64,000 bases of DNA from Bacteroidota bacterium (GTDB lineage Bacteria > Bacteroidota > Bacteroidia > B-17B0 > Aurantibacillaceae): NCBI GenBank assembly GCA_013298715.1, contig JAAFIQ010000002.1, forward strand, positions 186,001 through 250,000, given 5' to 3'. Positions 1 to 9,084 of this stretch are shown piece after piece. Positions within the stretch are counted from its first letter, which is position 1; each line of letters starts with the position of its first letter. The notes under the pieces are model-generated. The model was not told the DNA's origin. It ran no database searches and saw only the letters and a list, made by a program, of their open reading frames with translations. The position numbers and the translations under genes were made by a program.

Positions 1-1692
1 GCCGTTCCAACGCAGTTCTCTACTTCGCTCGGCTTGCTTGCCTTGTTCGTTGTTGCTTGTTTGGTAAACCTCGCTGCCCCAACGGTTAAATACTGTAAGT
101 TTAGCGCTTTGTACATTTGGTATTTTAATCAATAACTCATCGTTATAGCCATCTCCGGTTATTGTAATTACTTGTGGTAATTGCAAGTTGGGTGGTTTAC
201 AAGTATCAGGTATAGAAATGTAAATACTATCTTTTAATTTATAAGGGCAATAAGTATTATCAGTTGTGTTAAAATTATTTATTGTTATTGAGTAATACGT
301 ATTGTTTGTAATTGATGCGGTGGCATTACTAATAGTATTACTCGTATACAAATTCATAGGTTGCCACTCATAATTAAAGCTTGTGGTTGGTGTATTAATT
401 GCCGTAAAATTTAATTCATCCCAAAGGCAGCTAATGCTATTGGTTAAACTAATTTTTGGGCTTATTGTATAGCTTGGTTTTATACTTATATTAACTGTTG
501 CAGTAGTGTTATAACCACATCTACTCTTTGTTAAACTATAAGTAATAGTTGATAGTGCGGTAATGGTTGGCTGTGCACAGTTTGTACAACTTAAACCTAA
601 AGGCGGTTGCCATGTATAGTTATAGTTTATGTCATTATCTGAACAAAGGGTATTGGTTTGATTAGCACACAAAGTTTGATTGCTCAGCGATTCAATTATA
701 ACAGGGCTGTTATAAATAGTAATATAAACACTATCTTTTGTTGTAGCACTGCACTGTTGTTTGGTTAAATAATAGGTTATGTTACCCGTAGGTGTAATTA
801 TTGGATTAGGACAATTGCTACAACTTAAACCAGTTGTGGGTTGCCAACTATAGGTAGCATCCCAAGTACTATCTGTGCCTAAAGTATAGGTTGAGCCAGC
901 ACATAGTGTAATTGTTTTTTGTTGAGCTGCTTTGGCTGGGTTAATCTCTACTACTGATACATCGTCTAGGTAGTAATATGCATTATCATAGTTTGCCGAC
1001 CCAGAAATAGGTTTTGTAATTTGAAATGTAGTGTTTGCATCGTTTCTAAAATTACCTATCCCCATGTGATATTCAGACCCGTTGGCTAAATAAGTTCCTT
1101 GTATTTTAATCCAATTAATGGTGTCTGAAATAATACTACTGCTTTCTAATATAGGTGTTGTAAATGTTATAGCGCTAAAAGGTGTTGGTATGGGGTAAAA
1201 GTTTTTAATAGAATCTGCTTTAAAAAAACAACCAATGTTGCTAATTGCTACTCGGCTTCTTTCTGTCAAGCTTACATGTAGTGTTATGCAATATAGTTTG
1301 TTTGCAGATAGTTTTTGTTTTAGTTGAACAGCAATATTCTCTCTTGTTGTTGGCGTATAATTATATACATACACTCCAAACCCAGCGTAAGCATTACCAG
1401 TTTTCGGAACTTGATAACCAACAATATTAGAAGGTATAGAAAGTGATGGATTAGTGGCACAAGTATTGAAATAATCAGGTGAAGTAAAATAATCAATCCG
1501 ATACCAAAATTTAGACTGATTAATTTGATTGAACGAGCCGTTAAACACAGGACATGAATTCAACTCCTCGAAAGAGTAGTTCTGAACCAGGTTGTTTACA
1601 CCTTGAGATTTGAGTTTATGGCATAAAGAGATAAAAACAAGGAGAGTAAAAACTCTCCTTGTTTTTGATGCATATTTAATTTTAATATACAC
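1..1692 (-). CDS. Large secreted protein with gliding-motility-associated (CHU_C) C-terminal domain, 3' end outside window
   Basis: The reading frame is open on the minus strand from the proposed start to the left edge, so the C-terminus is missing. The start is taken as GTG at 1692-1690, because the next residues form a signal peptide (KTRR, then the hydrophobic core VFTLLVFISLC, then KSQG) and no ATG lies in frame. The mature protein opens with NLVQNYSFEELNSCP, a common opening for Bacteroidota surface proteins. Ig-like segments follow, each with paired cysteines (for example GLSCSNCPNP and GLSCTNCAQP). The visible end, ITGDGYNDELL then VFNRWGSEVY, is a CHU_C domain used for type IX secretion. 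It lies 8 bp after the 1401-aa gene in the same direction. The function is presumably adhesive; the substrate is unknown. Confidence 0.8.
   Translation of the reverse strand, partial: MYIKIKYASKTRRVFTLLVFISLCHKLKSQGVNNLVQNYSFEELNSCPVFNGSFNQINQSKFWYRIDYFTSPDYFNTCATNPSLSIPSNIVGYQVPKTGNAYAGFGVYVYNYTPTTRENIAVQLKQKLSANKLYCITLHVSLTERSRVAISNIGCFFKADSIKNFYPIPTPFSAITFTTPILESSSIISDTINWIKIQGTYLANGSEYHMGIGNFRNDANTTFQITKPISGSANYDNAYYYLDDVSVVEINPAKAAQQKTITLCAGSTYTLGTDSTWDATYSWQPTTGLSCSNCPNPIITPTGNITYYLTKQQCSATTKDSVYITIYNSPVIIESLSNQTLCANQTNTLCSDNDINYNYTWQPPLGLSCTNCAQPTITALSTITYSLTKSRCGYNTTATVNISIKPSYTISPKISLTNSISCLWDELNFTAINTPTTSFNYEWQPMNLYTSNTISNATASITNNTYYSITINNFNTTDNTYCPYKLKDSIYISIPDTCKPPNLQLPQVITITGDGYNDELLIKIPNVQSAKLTVFNRWGSEVYQTSNNEQGKQAERSRELRWNG
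1633..1666 (-). terminator. Perfect 14-bp stem hairpin with T-rich arm
   Basis: Bases 1633-1646 and 1653-1666 are perfect reverse complements around a 6-base loop, with runs of A and T at the two ends. On the minus strand it lies about 34 bp after the stop of the 1401-aa gene and looks like an intrinsic terminator. It also falls inside the inferred signal-peptide coding sequence of the next gene. It may therefore act as an attenuator rather than a simple end of transcription. Confidence 0.55.
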
Positions 1693-1699
1693 TTTGGTT

Positions 1700-4600
1700 T
1701 TATTTATTAATAATCAATTTATCTGTTTTAATGAGTTTACCCTCACTCATTATTTTATAAATATAAGTTCCACTTTTAAGCTCACTTACATTTAATTTAG
1801 TTTGGCTGCTTAGCGGCATTTCAATTACCGTTTGCCCTATAACATTGTAAATATAAAGTGTAGCATTACTTAACTCAGTAGTAATTGTAACCTCTGTTTG
1901 GGCAGGGTTAGGGTACAATTTGGTAGTTAAGGCTTCTTTACTTTCGTTTAATGCGGTATTACTGTTTACACTAAACCTACTGCCGCTTGCTTGTATGTTT
2001 GGTAAATTAAATTCGCAAGGGTTGCTGTATTCAATACTATCGTTATAGTGTTTTAGTAAAGCACGGCTTTGGTAAACGGCATTACCATCTGTAAACGGGC
2101 ATAATTGCGCTAGGTTTTGTAAACTCGTTATTTGAGCTGGTGCAACCAATGCAGGTGAGGTTAAAAATACTTGGTAAATAGCGTTGAATGTTTTTTGATT
2201 TTGTTCAACCACATTACTTGGGTTTACTTGTGCATTAATTGCTTGTGCTTGCGCAATGGTGTTGGTATTTCCAGTAGCAGCTAATCTGTAAACCAAGCTA
2301 TCAATCCTGTAGAAATGTCCATAATTACCATTACTATTATTAACCATAAAGTTCGTATAGCCAGCTATGTTAGCATTGCTATAATTATCCTTTTTAAATA
2401 CTTCGTACACACTTTTACGAGCTATACCATTAGCATTGCCCGTATTGGCACCAAAGTTAACTACTGAATTTACAAATGGCGGTACACCGCGGCTTAGGCG
2501 TTGAAAAATATTCATAGGTGCTGCATTACAAGACGAAAAGCCAGTAGAATTATTTGAGAATGGCGAAAATGGAGTTGAAGGTGGAGTTATTTGAAAAAGA
2601 TTTACAAATGGATAGTAATTATTAGTATTAATAGCCGCCCCTTGGTAATCTATTTGTGAGCCACTACTTCCAAATTGTGCATAGGTATCGGCACCACCTA
2701 TAAAATATAAAAAGTCGCCAAATTCATTATCTGCTGTATAAATGTTGCCGCCCTGGGGGAAATTAATAGGCCCTACGAAACCGCTATTATCCAAAAATAT
2801 ACCTAAAAAGCAAGGGTCTGCTGGGTTTACATTTAATTTATTGCGGTAAATGCGGCTTGGGCTTGTTCCTTGAAACTTCATGGCTGCGCCTGCACCTTTA
2901 ATATCGTTTTCGCAAAACAGGTTGTTTACACTGTTTTCTGCAAACATACCAAAGGTAGAGGCAACACCGCTATTGCTTGGGAACACATTGGTGGTGTTAA
3001 ATTTAATTTCGCAAGCATCGCTACCTTGCAACCACACGTTAGCATTAAAGGTGTTGGCAGGCGGTGGTATAATGTTAATTATATTATTGCTAATTTGTGC
3101 GCCTTCAATATTAATACCATAAACGCCAAAAAGTTTACCGTTTAGTGTGTTGTTTCTTACATAATAATCGGCTGTGGTTGGTTTATTTAATTCGTTTAAA
3201 TACACATAGTAATTAAAGCGTGGCCTGCTGAAAGAGGTGTTGTTTGATGTATTGTTTTCAAATCGCACGTCTATCCTTTGGTTATTAATAGCATACAAGT
3301 CGTACAAGCATTGGGTAAAACTATTATTGGTTATACGGCTAGTAGGTATGTTTGCACCAGAATTAATGCTATACACGTGGTTAGCATAAGCACTAATACT
3401 ATTAAAGTTATTATTAGCCACATTAAAGGTACTTTGTGCTGTGGCCACTACACCGTTTTGTGAGGTAATAAATGTGTTGGTGTAAATGGCTGCATTGTTA
3501 TTACCTGTGGTGTTAAACCCAACATTGCCGCGGGTAGTACTTAAAAATACACCTGCTGAGGGTCCGTTTAAATCTAGTGGGCTACCTAAACCACGCATTA
3601 AATTAAACACGCTGTTATAAACCCCCATGCGCGAGCTAGTTGCGGTAACACCAATGCGCAAATTATCAAACACATTGCGGTAATTGGTTTGGTTGGTGGT
3701 GTTGTTACTAAAATCACCAATTTGTAAATTTTGTGTCGCACTTGGCCTACCTGTGTTTATAAACTGAACTCCGAATTGACCACGTAAACTGGTTGGTAAA
3801 CCTAAGGAGGCACTACCTTTTAAAAACACTGTTGGGTAAGTTTGTAAAGTAGCCAAATCATAGTTGGGTTGGTATTGCCAAGGAGTGGTATTGTTTAAAT
3901 TAAAGCCTGGGGGTAGTACACGGCAAGTAACTAAATTACCTCTAAATACGAAATTGCTCATTGGTCTGTTTGAGATTAACACTGCACAGAAGTTGTTGTT
4001 AAATAAAACGTTTTCTATGGAAATGCCAGGGTGTGGTGTATTTGGGTTAAATGAACTACCATTTCTAACTGCATACTGCGCGTCTTCGATTACGGAGTTT
4101 GTAATATTTAAAACTGCAAGACTAAAAATACCTTGCCAGTTTTTGCAGCCTCTAAAATAACATCTATCAATCGTTAAATTATTGGCATTTTGTACAAAAG
4201 AGGCGGCATCGCTAAATAATAAGTTGGCATTAAAAAAAGTAAGGTTGCTGGCAGTAATATTTAAATAACCACTTACTGCAATTACAGAACTAATTACGTT
4301 ACCAGAGGGTGCTGCAATATTAATTCCAGAGTATGTAGCATTTTGCACCAAGTTAGCCCAAGGGGTCGAATTAGGCGAATTAAAAGGAACAAGTGTCACA
4401 TTGTTAAAATAGAATGCACCCACTCTAGGAGAAAATCGACAACATTCAAGTCCTGAAATTTCAAAAATGTTAAACGCACTGGCGCAACCATTTGTGGTAC
4501 TGACAGTGTAACTTTGAACACCGTTAGGGAGATTAACTGTAACTGGATTTCCAATAATATTGCCTGGTTGCCAAGTATAAGTCGCATTAGGGTTCCCGTT

Positions 4601-5905
4601 ATTTGCTGTCAACGTTGTACCTTGCCCCGCGCATCCGTTCACTGGGCTAGCTAATATGTTTGGTGTAATTATATTATTAGGCAATACTGTTACTGTTTGA
4701 ATTAAGGAACATGAACAAACCACTGAATCTACCTGCTGCCCAGTGCCATTAACAGTGCCAAAAAGTTGGAGTCCTTTGGTAACTTTTACTGTATAGGTGC
4801 CCGCTGAAATGCCGTTAGGAAAACAATTTCCAAAGCTTGTAACACCAAGACTATTTGTAACTTGACAGATATTATTTGAAACAGGGAAATAAAGATAATT
4901 TAGGCCATTGGTAGGAGGTGGTGGTAAAGGTGGGAGTGGCGTTGTAAAACAAAAAGGTTGATTTGCGCACAAAGGTTGCGGAATTGTAAGGTTGCAAGAT
5001 AAGTTTGTAACATTAACAATTATTGGGTCGCAAGAACAACCTGCTAAATCATTTACTGTTAATGTTGGAGTAACTGGCAGTGGTGTACAAGTATAATTTG
5101 AAACGATTGTATATTGTGTCGCCCCAGGTATGTTACCTAAATTAATTGCAACAGTTCCTTGTGAACCAGATGAAACAGAGAAGGTTGTGCCAGGAACATT
5201 AGGAAATATGTAAAATATGGTATTAGGTATACAAAAAGTTCCCGAATTACCGTCAAAAGACCCATTATTTGCGTAACCTAAATATAAATTCTCACAAGTT
5301 GTTAATGAAAAGTTACATATATAGCTATTAGGAGCGCTGGTTGAAGTATCACCAGTTTGAATATTTTTTAGACAAGACCCAGAAAATCCATTATATGACC
5401 AATTACCAGTTATACTTGCGATTAAAGTAGTTGTAGTTAATGTTAGTGGCTGAGTTCCCCAATAAAAACCACATTCTATGGGTGCTGCCAAATTCAATGC
5501 AAAAACACTTGGCGTATTTTCTGTACTTCTTCTAGAAACTTTTATTGAATAGGTGCTGTTTAACGTTAAGCTACCAATTGCAAGGTTTAATGTACTATCA
5601 TTAAAATTACTAAGGCTATCAGCTGCCATCAATGCTAAGTTCCCGCATACACCTTGGTAAAATTCAATTTTTTCAATTTTGTTTTGAGGATTGTTTGAAT
5701 AGTTGATAAGATTTATGTTTAAATTAATTGAACTAGCCAAGTAACTAAACCATCCAACGTTACTTTGGGTTACTACATTACTGTATGTACCATTGGTTAA
5801 TGCTGCCGCAGCAGAACAAGTTGGGCTTGCTAATTGGGCATTGAATGAGTTTGAAAGTGTTAAGAAAACAATTAAACTCAGTAAATATTTTAATTTGGAT
5901 ATCAT
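1700..5905 (-). CDS. T9SS-secreted parallel beta-helix protein
   Basis: The product is 1401 aa. Residues 1-23 are a signal peptide ending NSFNAQ. Residues about 25-480 are rich in Cys, Pro, Thr and Asn, with Ig-like blocks. Residues about 530-1150 contain many Asn-rich turns (for example NNAAIYTNTF and RNNTLNGKLFGVYG) typical of a right-handed parallel beta-helix. The last 75 residues (LYPNPAQTEVTI, then GTYIYKI, ending TDKLIINK) are a type A T9SS sorting domain. The protein is therefore expected to be exported and anchored at the cell surface. Beta-helix folds are often polysaccharide-active or adhesive, but no catalytic signature could be identified. A 355-bp non-coding region with a palindromic element lies upstream. 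Confidence 0.85.
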   Translation of the reverse strand: MISKLKYLLSLIVFLTLSNSFNAQLASPTCSAAAALTNGTYSNVVTQSNVGWFSYLASSINLNINLINYSNNPQNKIEKIEFYQGVCGNLALMAADSLSNFNDSTLNLAIGSLTLNSTYSIKVSRRSTENTPSVFALNLAAPIECGFYWGTQPLTLTTTTLIASITGNWSYNGFSGSCLKNIQTGDTSTSAPNSYICNFSLTTCENLYLGYANNGSFDGNSGTFCIPNTIFYIFPNVPGTTFSVSSGSQGTVAINLGNIPGATQYTIVSNYTCTPLPVTPTLTVNDLAGCSCDPIIVNVTNLSCNLTIPQPLCANQPFCFTTPLPPLPPPPTNGLNYLYFPVSNNICQVTNSLGVTSFGNCFPNGISAGTYTVKVTKGLQLFGTVNGTGQQVDSVVCSCSLIQTVTVLPNNIITPNILASPVNGCAGQGTTLTANNGNPNATYTWQPGNIIGNPVTVNLPNGVQSYTVSTTNGCASAFNIFEISGLECCRFSPRVGAFYFNNVTLVPFNSPNSTPWANLVQNATYSGINIAAPSGNVISSVIAVSGYLNITASNLTFFNANLLFSDAASFVQNANNLTIDRCYFRGCKNWQGIFSLAVLNITNSVIEDAQYAVRNGSSFNPNTPHPGISIENVLFNNNFCAVLISNRPMSNFVFRGNLVTCRVLPPGFNLNNTTPWQYQPNYDLATLQTYPTVFLKGSASLGLPTSLRGQFGVQFINTGRPSATQNLQIGDFSNNTTNQTNYRNVFDNLRIGVTATSSRMGVYNSVFNLMRGLGSPLDLNGPSAGVFLSTTRGNVGFNTTGNNNAAIYTNTFITSQNGVVATAQSTFNVANNNFNSISAYANHVYSINSGANIPTSRITNNSFTQCLYDLYAINNQRIDVRFENNTSNNTSFSRPRFNYYVYLNELNKPTTADYYVRNNTLNGKLFGVYGINIEGAQISNNIINIIPPPANTFNANVWLQGSDACEIKFNTTNVFPSNSGVASTFGMFAENSVNNLFCENDIKGAGAAMKFQGTSPSRIYRNKLNVNPADPCFLGIFLDNSGFVGPINFPQGGNIYTADNEFGDFLYFIGGADTYAQFGSSGSQIDYQGAAINTNNYYPFVNLFQITPPSTPFSPFSNNSTGFSSCNAAPMNIFQRLSRGVPPFVNSVVNFGANTGNANGIARKSVYEVFKKDNYSNANIAGYTNFMVNNSNGNYGHFYRIDSLVYRLAATGNTNTIAQAQAINAQVNPSNVVEQNQKTFNAIYQVFLTSPALVAPAQITSLQNLAQLCPFTDGNAVYQSRALLKHYNDSIEYSNPCEFNLPNIQASGSRFSVNSNTALNESKEALTTKLYPNPAQTEVTITTELSNATLYIYNVIGQTVIEMPLSSQTKLNVSELKSGTYIYKIMSEGKLIKTDKLIINK

Positions 5906-5994
5906 TTTTTTAATAATTAAAGTTAATAATTTATTGAATAAAGTTTTAGTTCCAGATTCTCATTGTTTTTTCACCTTCCTTTCTTAAAAAATTA

Positions 5995-6180
5995 GGCGTG
6001 TGCCTCAGTTGTTCAGTTAATGTTTCAAGGTACTTCGACGAACCAAGCAAATTAAAAAAACAGAAAGAAGCACACGCCATAGGAGGCGTGTAACTTACTA
6101 ACTGTTCTTCTATGCTTGTTTAAAGAAATTGTCGAAGTTTCTGAAACAAGAAGAACCGATTAAGCAACGCTTAATATTTT
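5995..6180. ncRNA. Long imperfect palindrome, candidate structured RNA
   Basis: The 355-bp gap between the beta-helix gene and the transposase contains nested complementary blocks centred near 6083: GTTC 6011-6014 with GAAC 6153-6156, TGTTTC 6021-6026 with GAAACA 6143-6148, ACTTCGAC 6032-6039 with GTCGAAGT 6131-6138, CAAGCA 6044-6049 with TGCTTG 6113-6118, AGAAAGAA 6062-6069 with TTCTTCT 6105-6111, and ACACGCC 6072-6078 with GGCGTGT 6085-6091. This gives one hairpin of about 146 nt with internal loops. A second GGCGTGTGC at 5995-6003 competes for 6070-6078. A small ATTAAGC/GCTTAAT hairpin at 6159-6174 with a T-rich tail could end a plus-strand transcript. The size resembles 6S-like RNAs, but family and strand are not established. 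A mobile palindrome is the alternative. Confidence 0.3.
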
Positions 6181-6209
6181 AGTTTAAAGTATTTATACGT
6201 TTAGTCACA

Positions 6210-6217
6210 ATCAAAAT
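6210..6217. repeat. Left 8-bp target-site duplication of the IS1595-family element
   Basis: The sequence ATCAAAAT directly abuts the left terminal repeat, and the same 8 bases follow the right terminal repeat at 7189-7196. An 8-bp duplication is the usual length for IS1595-family transposition. Confidence 0.85.
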
Positions 6218-6242
6218 TTTGAATATCCTATAATTTACCTAA
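6218..6242 (+). repeat. Left terminal inverted repeat of the IS
   Basis: It starts TTTGAATATCC and matches the reverse complement of 7164-7188 at 24 of 25 positions. Confidence 0.88.
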
Positions 6243-6260
6243 AATGATTAAATTCGCACT

Positions 6261-7160
6261 ATGACATTATTAGAGTTTAACAAAACCTTTAAAACAGAGA
6301 AGAGTTGCCGACTTCACTTTAAAAAAGTACGAGACAAAGAAGGAGTAATTTGCAAAAAATGTAAATGTACATATCATTATTGGTTACAATACAAAGAACA
6401 GTACCAATGCAAAGCATGTGGTTTTCGTACTACCTTGCGAAGCGGTACAGTAATGGAAGACAGCAAACTTCCATTTAAAACTTGGTACATGATTATGATG
6501 TTGATGAGCGCTACCAAGAAAGGATTTTCAGCTTCTGAAATTCAACGCCAAGTTGGTCATAAGCGTTATGAAACAATATGGAATATAGTACACAAACTCC
6601 GTATAGTGATGGGTAAGCGAGAGGATTTGTATAAATTACACGATATTATTGAATTTGATGAAGGACATTTTGAAGTTGAAACCTCCAAAAGGGTAAAAGG
6701 CAATTTAAAAAGAGGTAAAGGTTCGCAACGTCAAAAGCAAGTAGCTGTAATGGCCGAGTCAACCCCTTTAGAAGATGTAAAGAGAAATAAAAAATCGAGT
6801 CACGTTCGTTTTTTTAAGATGAAAGTATTGGAAACTGCCAAATCCGAAGATATTAATGAAACCGTAAAAGAATCAATAGCAGAGAAAAGTATTGTACTAA
6901 GCGATAAAGCAACAACATATGTAGATATATCAAAATATGTTGAAACACATTTAACCGAAAAGTCTGGAAAGGAGACAACAGTGAGCACTCTAAAGTGGGT
7001 TCATATTGCAATAGCAAATGCAAAGAGGAATTTTTTAGGAATCTATCACAAAATAAAAGGAAAGTATTTGCAAAATTATTTAAATGAATTTGTGTACAAA
7101 CTCAATCGTCGATATTTTAAATCTAACCTCTTTGATAGACTAATTGTAGCTTCGGTTTAA
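6261..7160 (+). CDS. IS1595-family (ISXO2-like) transposase
   Basis: The product is 299 aa. Residues about 30-60 hold a zinc-ribbon with two CxxC pairs (CKKC and CKAC). A helix-turn-helix-like segment follows (ASEIQRQVGHKRYETIW). The catalytic domain begins with EFDEGHFEVE (first Asp), has a second Asp in VLSDKATTY, and ends with the conserved segment WVHIAIANAKRNFLGIYH and YLNEFVYKLNRRYF, which fits the ISXO2-type DDE fold. The length is normal for the family and there are no frameshifts. It catalyses cut-and-paste movement of the surrounding 971-bp element. Confidence 0.93.
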   Translation: MTLLEFNKTFKTEKSCRLHFKKVRDKEGVICKKCKCTYHYWLQYKEQYQCKACGFRTTLRSGTVMEDSKLPFKTWYMIMMLMSATKKGFSASEIQRQVGHKRYETIWNIVHKLRIVMGKREDLYKLHDIIEFDEGHFEVETSKRVKGNLKRGKGSQRQKQVAVMAESTPLEDVKRNKKSSHVRFFKMKVLETAKSEDINETVKESIAEKSIVLSDKATTYVDISKYVETHLTEKSGKETTVSTLKWVHIAIANAKRNFLGIYHKIKGKYLQNYLNEFVYKLNRRYFKSNLFDRLIVASV

Positions 7161-7163
7161 ATG

Positions 7164-7188
7164 TTAGGTAAATTAAAGGATATTCAAA
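7164..7188 (-). repeat. Right terminal inverted repeat of the IS
   Basis: It is the reverse complement of the left end with one mismatch, and it begins 4 bp after the transposase stop codon. The second copy of the 8-bp target duplication follows at 7189-7196. Confidence 0.88.
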
Positions 7189-7395
7189 ATCAAAATTAAG
7201 ATTATTTTTTTGAATTGCAAATTTTTGTTAATTAAATTTCTCTTGTGTTTAAGGACTAAATAAGAAGAGAGAAACTAGCATAATTAAGGAAATAACAATC
7301 CCATCAAAAGATGAATTTCAAAAGATAAAATCGCATCGAGTTGTTACTTAATGGTTGCAATCAAGTAATTGTATGTTATTGGTTAGGTGTTAATA

Positions 7396-9009
7396 CTAAA
7401 CCAAAATCGTTACCGGATTTTCGATAAATGCTTTTAAGGTTTGTAAAAAGGCTGAGCCTAAAGCGCCATCCACACTACGGTGGTCGCTGGCTAAAGTAAC
7501 CTTCATTATATTTCCAGGCACAACGGCATTGTTTTTTACAACGGGTACTTGTTTTATAGCACCTACGCTTAGTATACAACTTTCAGGACTATTAATAATT
7601 GAGGTGAATGATTCTATACCAAACATTCCTAAATTAGAAATGGTAAAGGTGTTGCCTTCCCAATATTGCGGTTGTAATTTTTTATCTTTTGCACGTTTGC
7701 CTAAATCTTTTGCTTCTGCACTTATTTGCGACAAACTTTTTTGATCAGCAAAGCGAATAACCGGAACTAATAAACCATCTTCAATAGCAACAGCCATGCC
7801 AATATGTATGTGATGATTGTAACGTATTTTATCGCCCATCCAGGCAGAGTTTACTTTAGGGTGTTTGCGTAAAGCCGCAGCACTTGCTTTTATAACAATA
7901 TCGTTAAACGAAATTTTTACTTCGCTAATTTTATTCATGGCTTCGCGCGCTGCTATGGCATTATCCATGTCGATATCAATGGTTAAATAATAATGCGGCG
8001 CGGTGCTTTTACTTTCACTTAAACGTTTAGCAATAACTTTACGCATTTGTGAAACAGGTTCATCTGTAAAGCTTTCAGTTCCTAATGAAACAGAACTAAC
8101 GGTTTGCACATGAGCGTTTGTTGAGGTTGAAGCAACACTTTTATAATTCTCAATATCTGCTTTCGTAATACGGCCATTATCGCCTGTACCTGTAACGTTT
8201 TTTAAATCAATCCCTTTTTCTTTTGCCAAGGCTTTTGCAAGAGGTGATGCTTTAATTCGTGAGTCGTTCTGCGTAATGCTTGGTGCTGAATTAGTGGTTG
8301 CTGTAGAGGTTGAACTTGTTTCATTTTTAGCTAATTCTTTTTTGGTGCTTTCTGAATTTTTTCCGCTAGTTGCATTTAATGTTGCTAAAATCGCGTTAAC
8401 ATCTTCTCCACCTTTTCCTAAAATAGCAATGAGTGCATCTACAGGTACACTTTGTTTTTCTTGAACGCCAACATGTATCAAAACACCATCTTGAAAACTT
8501 TCGAACTCCATAGTGGCTTTGTCAGTAGCAATATCTGCAAGTAATTCACCACTTTTAATTTTGTCGCCTACCTTTTTGTGCCATTTTTCTAAAACACCTT
8601 CTGTCATTGTATCGCTTAGTTTAGGCATACGCACAATTTCAACACCAGCTGGAAGTGAAGCTTGATGAGTAGTAGGTGTTATATTTTCTTCTTTTTTTGT
8701 ATCTTGAATAGCTGAAGGTTTAGAATTTGAAACTTCGGTTTTAGAATTTAAAACTCCCGAAATATCTTCGCCAACATTACCTAAAATTGCAATAATAGAA
8801 TCTACAGGAACAGCTTGTTTTTCTTGCACGCCAATGTGTAAAAGCACACCGTCTTGAAACGACTCAAACTCCATGGTTGCTTTATCGGTTTCAATATCGG
8901 CAAGTAACTCGCCGCTTTTTACTTTATCTCCAACTTTTTTGTGCCATTTTGCAATTACCCCATCTGTCATGGTATCGCTTAATTTGGGCATTCTAACAAT
9001 TTCTGCCAT
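7396..9009 (-). CDS. aceF: Pyruvate dehydrogenase complex E2, dihydrolipoamide acetyltransferase
   Basis: The product is 537 aa. Two lipoyl domains (residues about 1-80 and 124-205) each carry the lipoylated lysine in the motif TDKATMEFES (about K43 and K165). A linker rich in Ser, Thr and Ala follows, then a peripheral-subunit-binding domain (about 255-290, SPLAKALAKEKGIDL then GTGDNGRIT). The acyltransferase core (about 310-537) contains the active-site motif DHRSVDGA near the C-terminus. It transfers acetyl groups from E1 to CoA in the cytoplasm. It lies 75 bp downstream of the E1-alpha gene on the same strand, which supports a pyruvate rather than 2-oxoglutarate or branched-chain substrate. 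E1-beta and E3 are not in the window. Confidence 0.93.
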   Translation of the reverse strand: MAEIVRMPKLSDTMTDGVIAKWHKKVGDKVKSGELLADIETDKATMEFESFQDGVLLHIGVQEKQAVPVDSIIAILGNVGEDISGVLNSKTEVSNSKPSAIQDTKKEENITPTTHQASLPAGVEIVRMPKLSDTMTEGVLEKWHKKVGDKIKSGELLADIATDKATMEFESFQDGVLIHVGVQEKQSVPVDALIAILGKGGEDVNAILATLNATSGKNSESTKKELAKNETSSTSTATTNSAPSITQNDSRIKASPLAKALAKEKGIDLKNVTGTGDNGRITKADIENYKSVASTSTNAHVQTVSSVSLGTESFTDEPVSQMRKVIAKRLSESKSTAPHYYLTIDIDMDNAIAAREAMNKISEVKISFNDIVIKASAAALRKHPKVNSAWMGDKIRYNHHIHIGMAVAIEDGLLVPVIRFADQKSLSQISAEAKDLGKRAKDKKLQPQYWEGNTFTISNLGMFGIESFTSIINSPESCILSVGAIKQVPVVKNNAVVPGNIMKVTLASDHRSVDGALGSAFLQTLKAFIENPVTILV

Positions 9010-9084
9010 AATTTTATTTTAGATTTATGATTTTAGATTTATCAAGTATTTTTTAAATCTTAAAACCTCGTTCTTAAATTAATT

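Larger units (their letters stand above)
6218..7188 (+). mobile_element. Complete IS1595-family (ISXO2-like) insertion sequence, 971 bp
   Basis: The element is bounded by 25-bp inverted repeats at 6218-6242 and 7164-7188 that differ at a single position. It is flanked by identical 8-bp direct repeats. It carries one uninterrupted transposase gene and nothing else. Intact ends, an intact gene and perfect target duplications suggest a recent, possibly still active insertion. It lies between the palindromic element at about 6.0 kb and the E2 gene and does not interrupt a recognisable gene. Confidence 0.9.

Noticed and set aside
7253-7350. Gene remnant to the right of the IS
   Set aside because: A frame reads IKEITIPSKDEFQKI and stops with TAA, but there is no start, no known match and only about 30 codons, so it may be chance.
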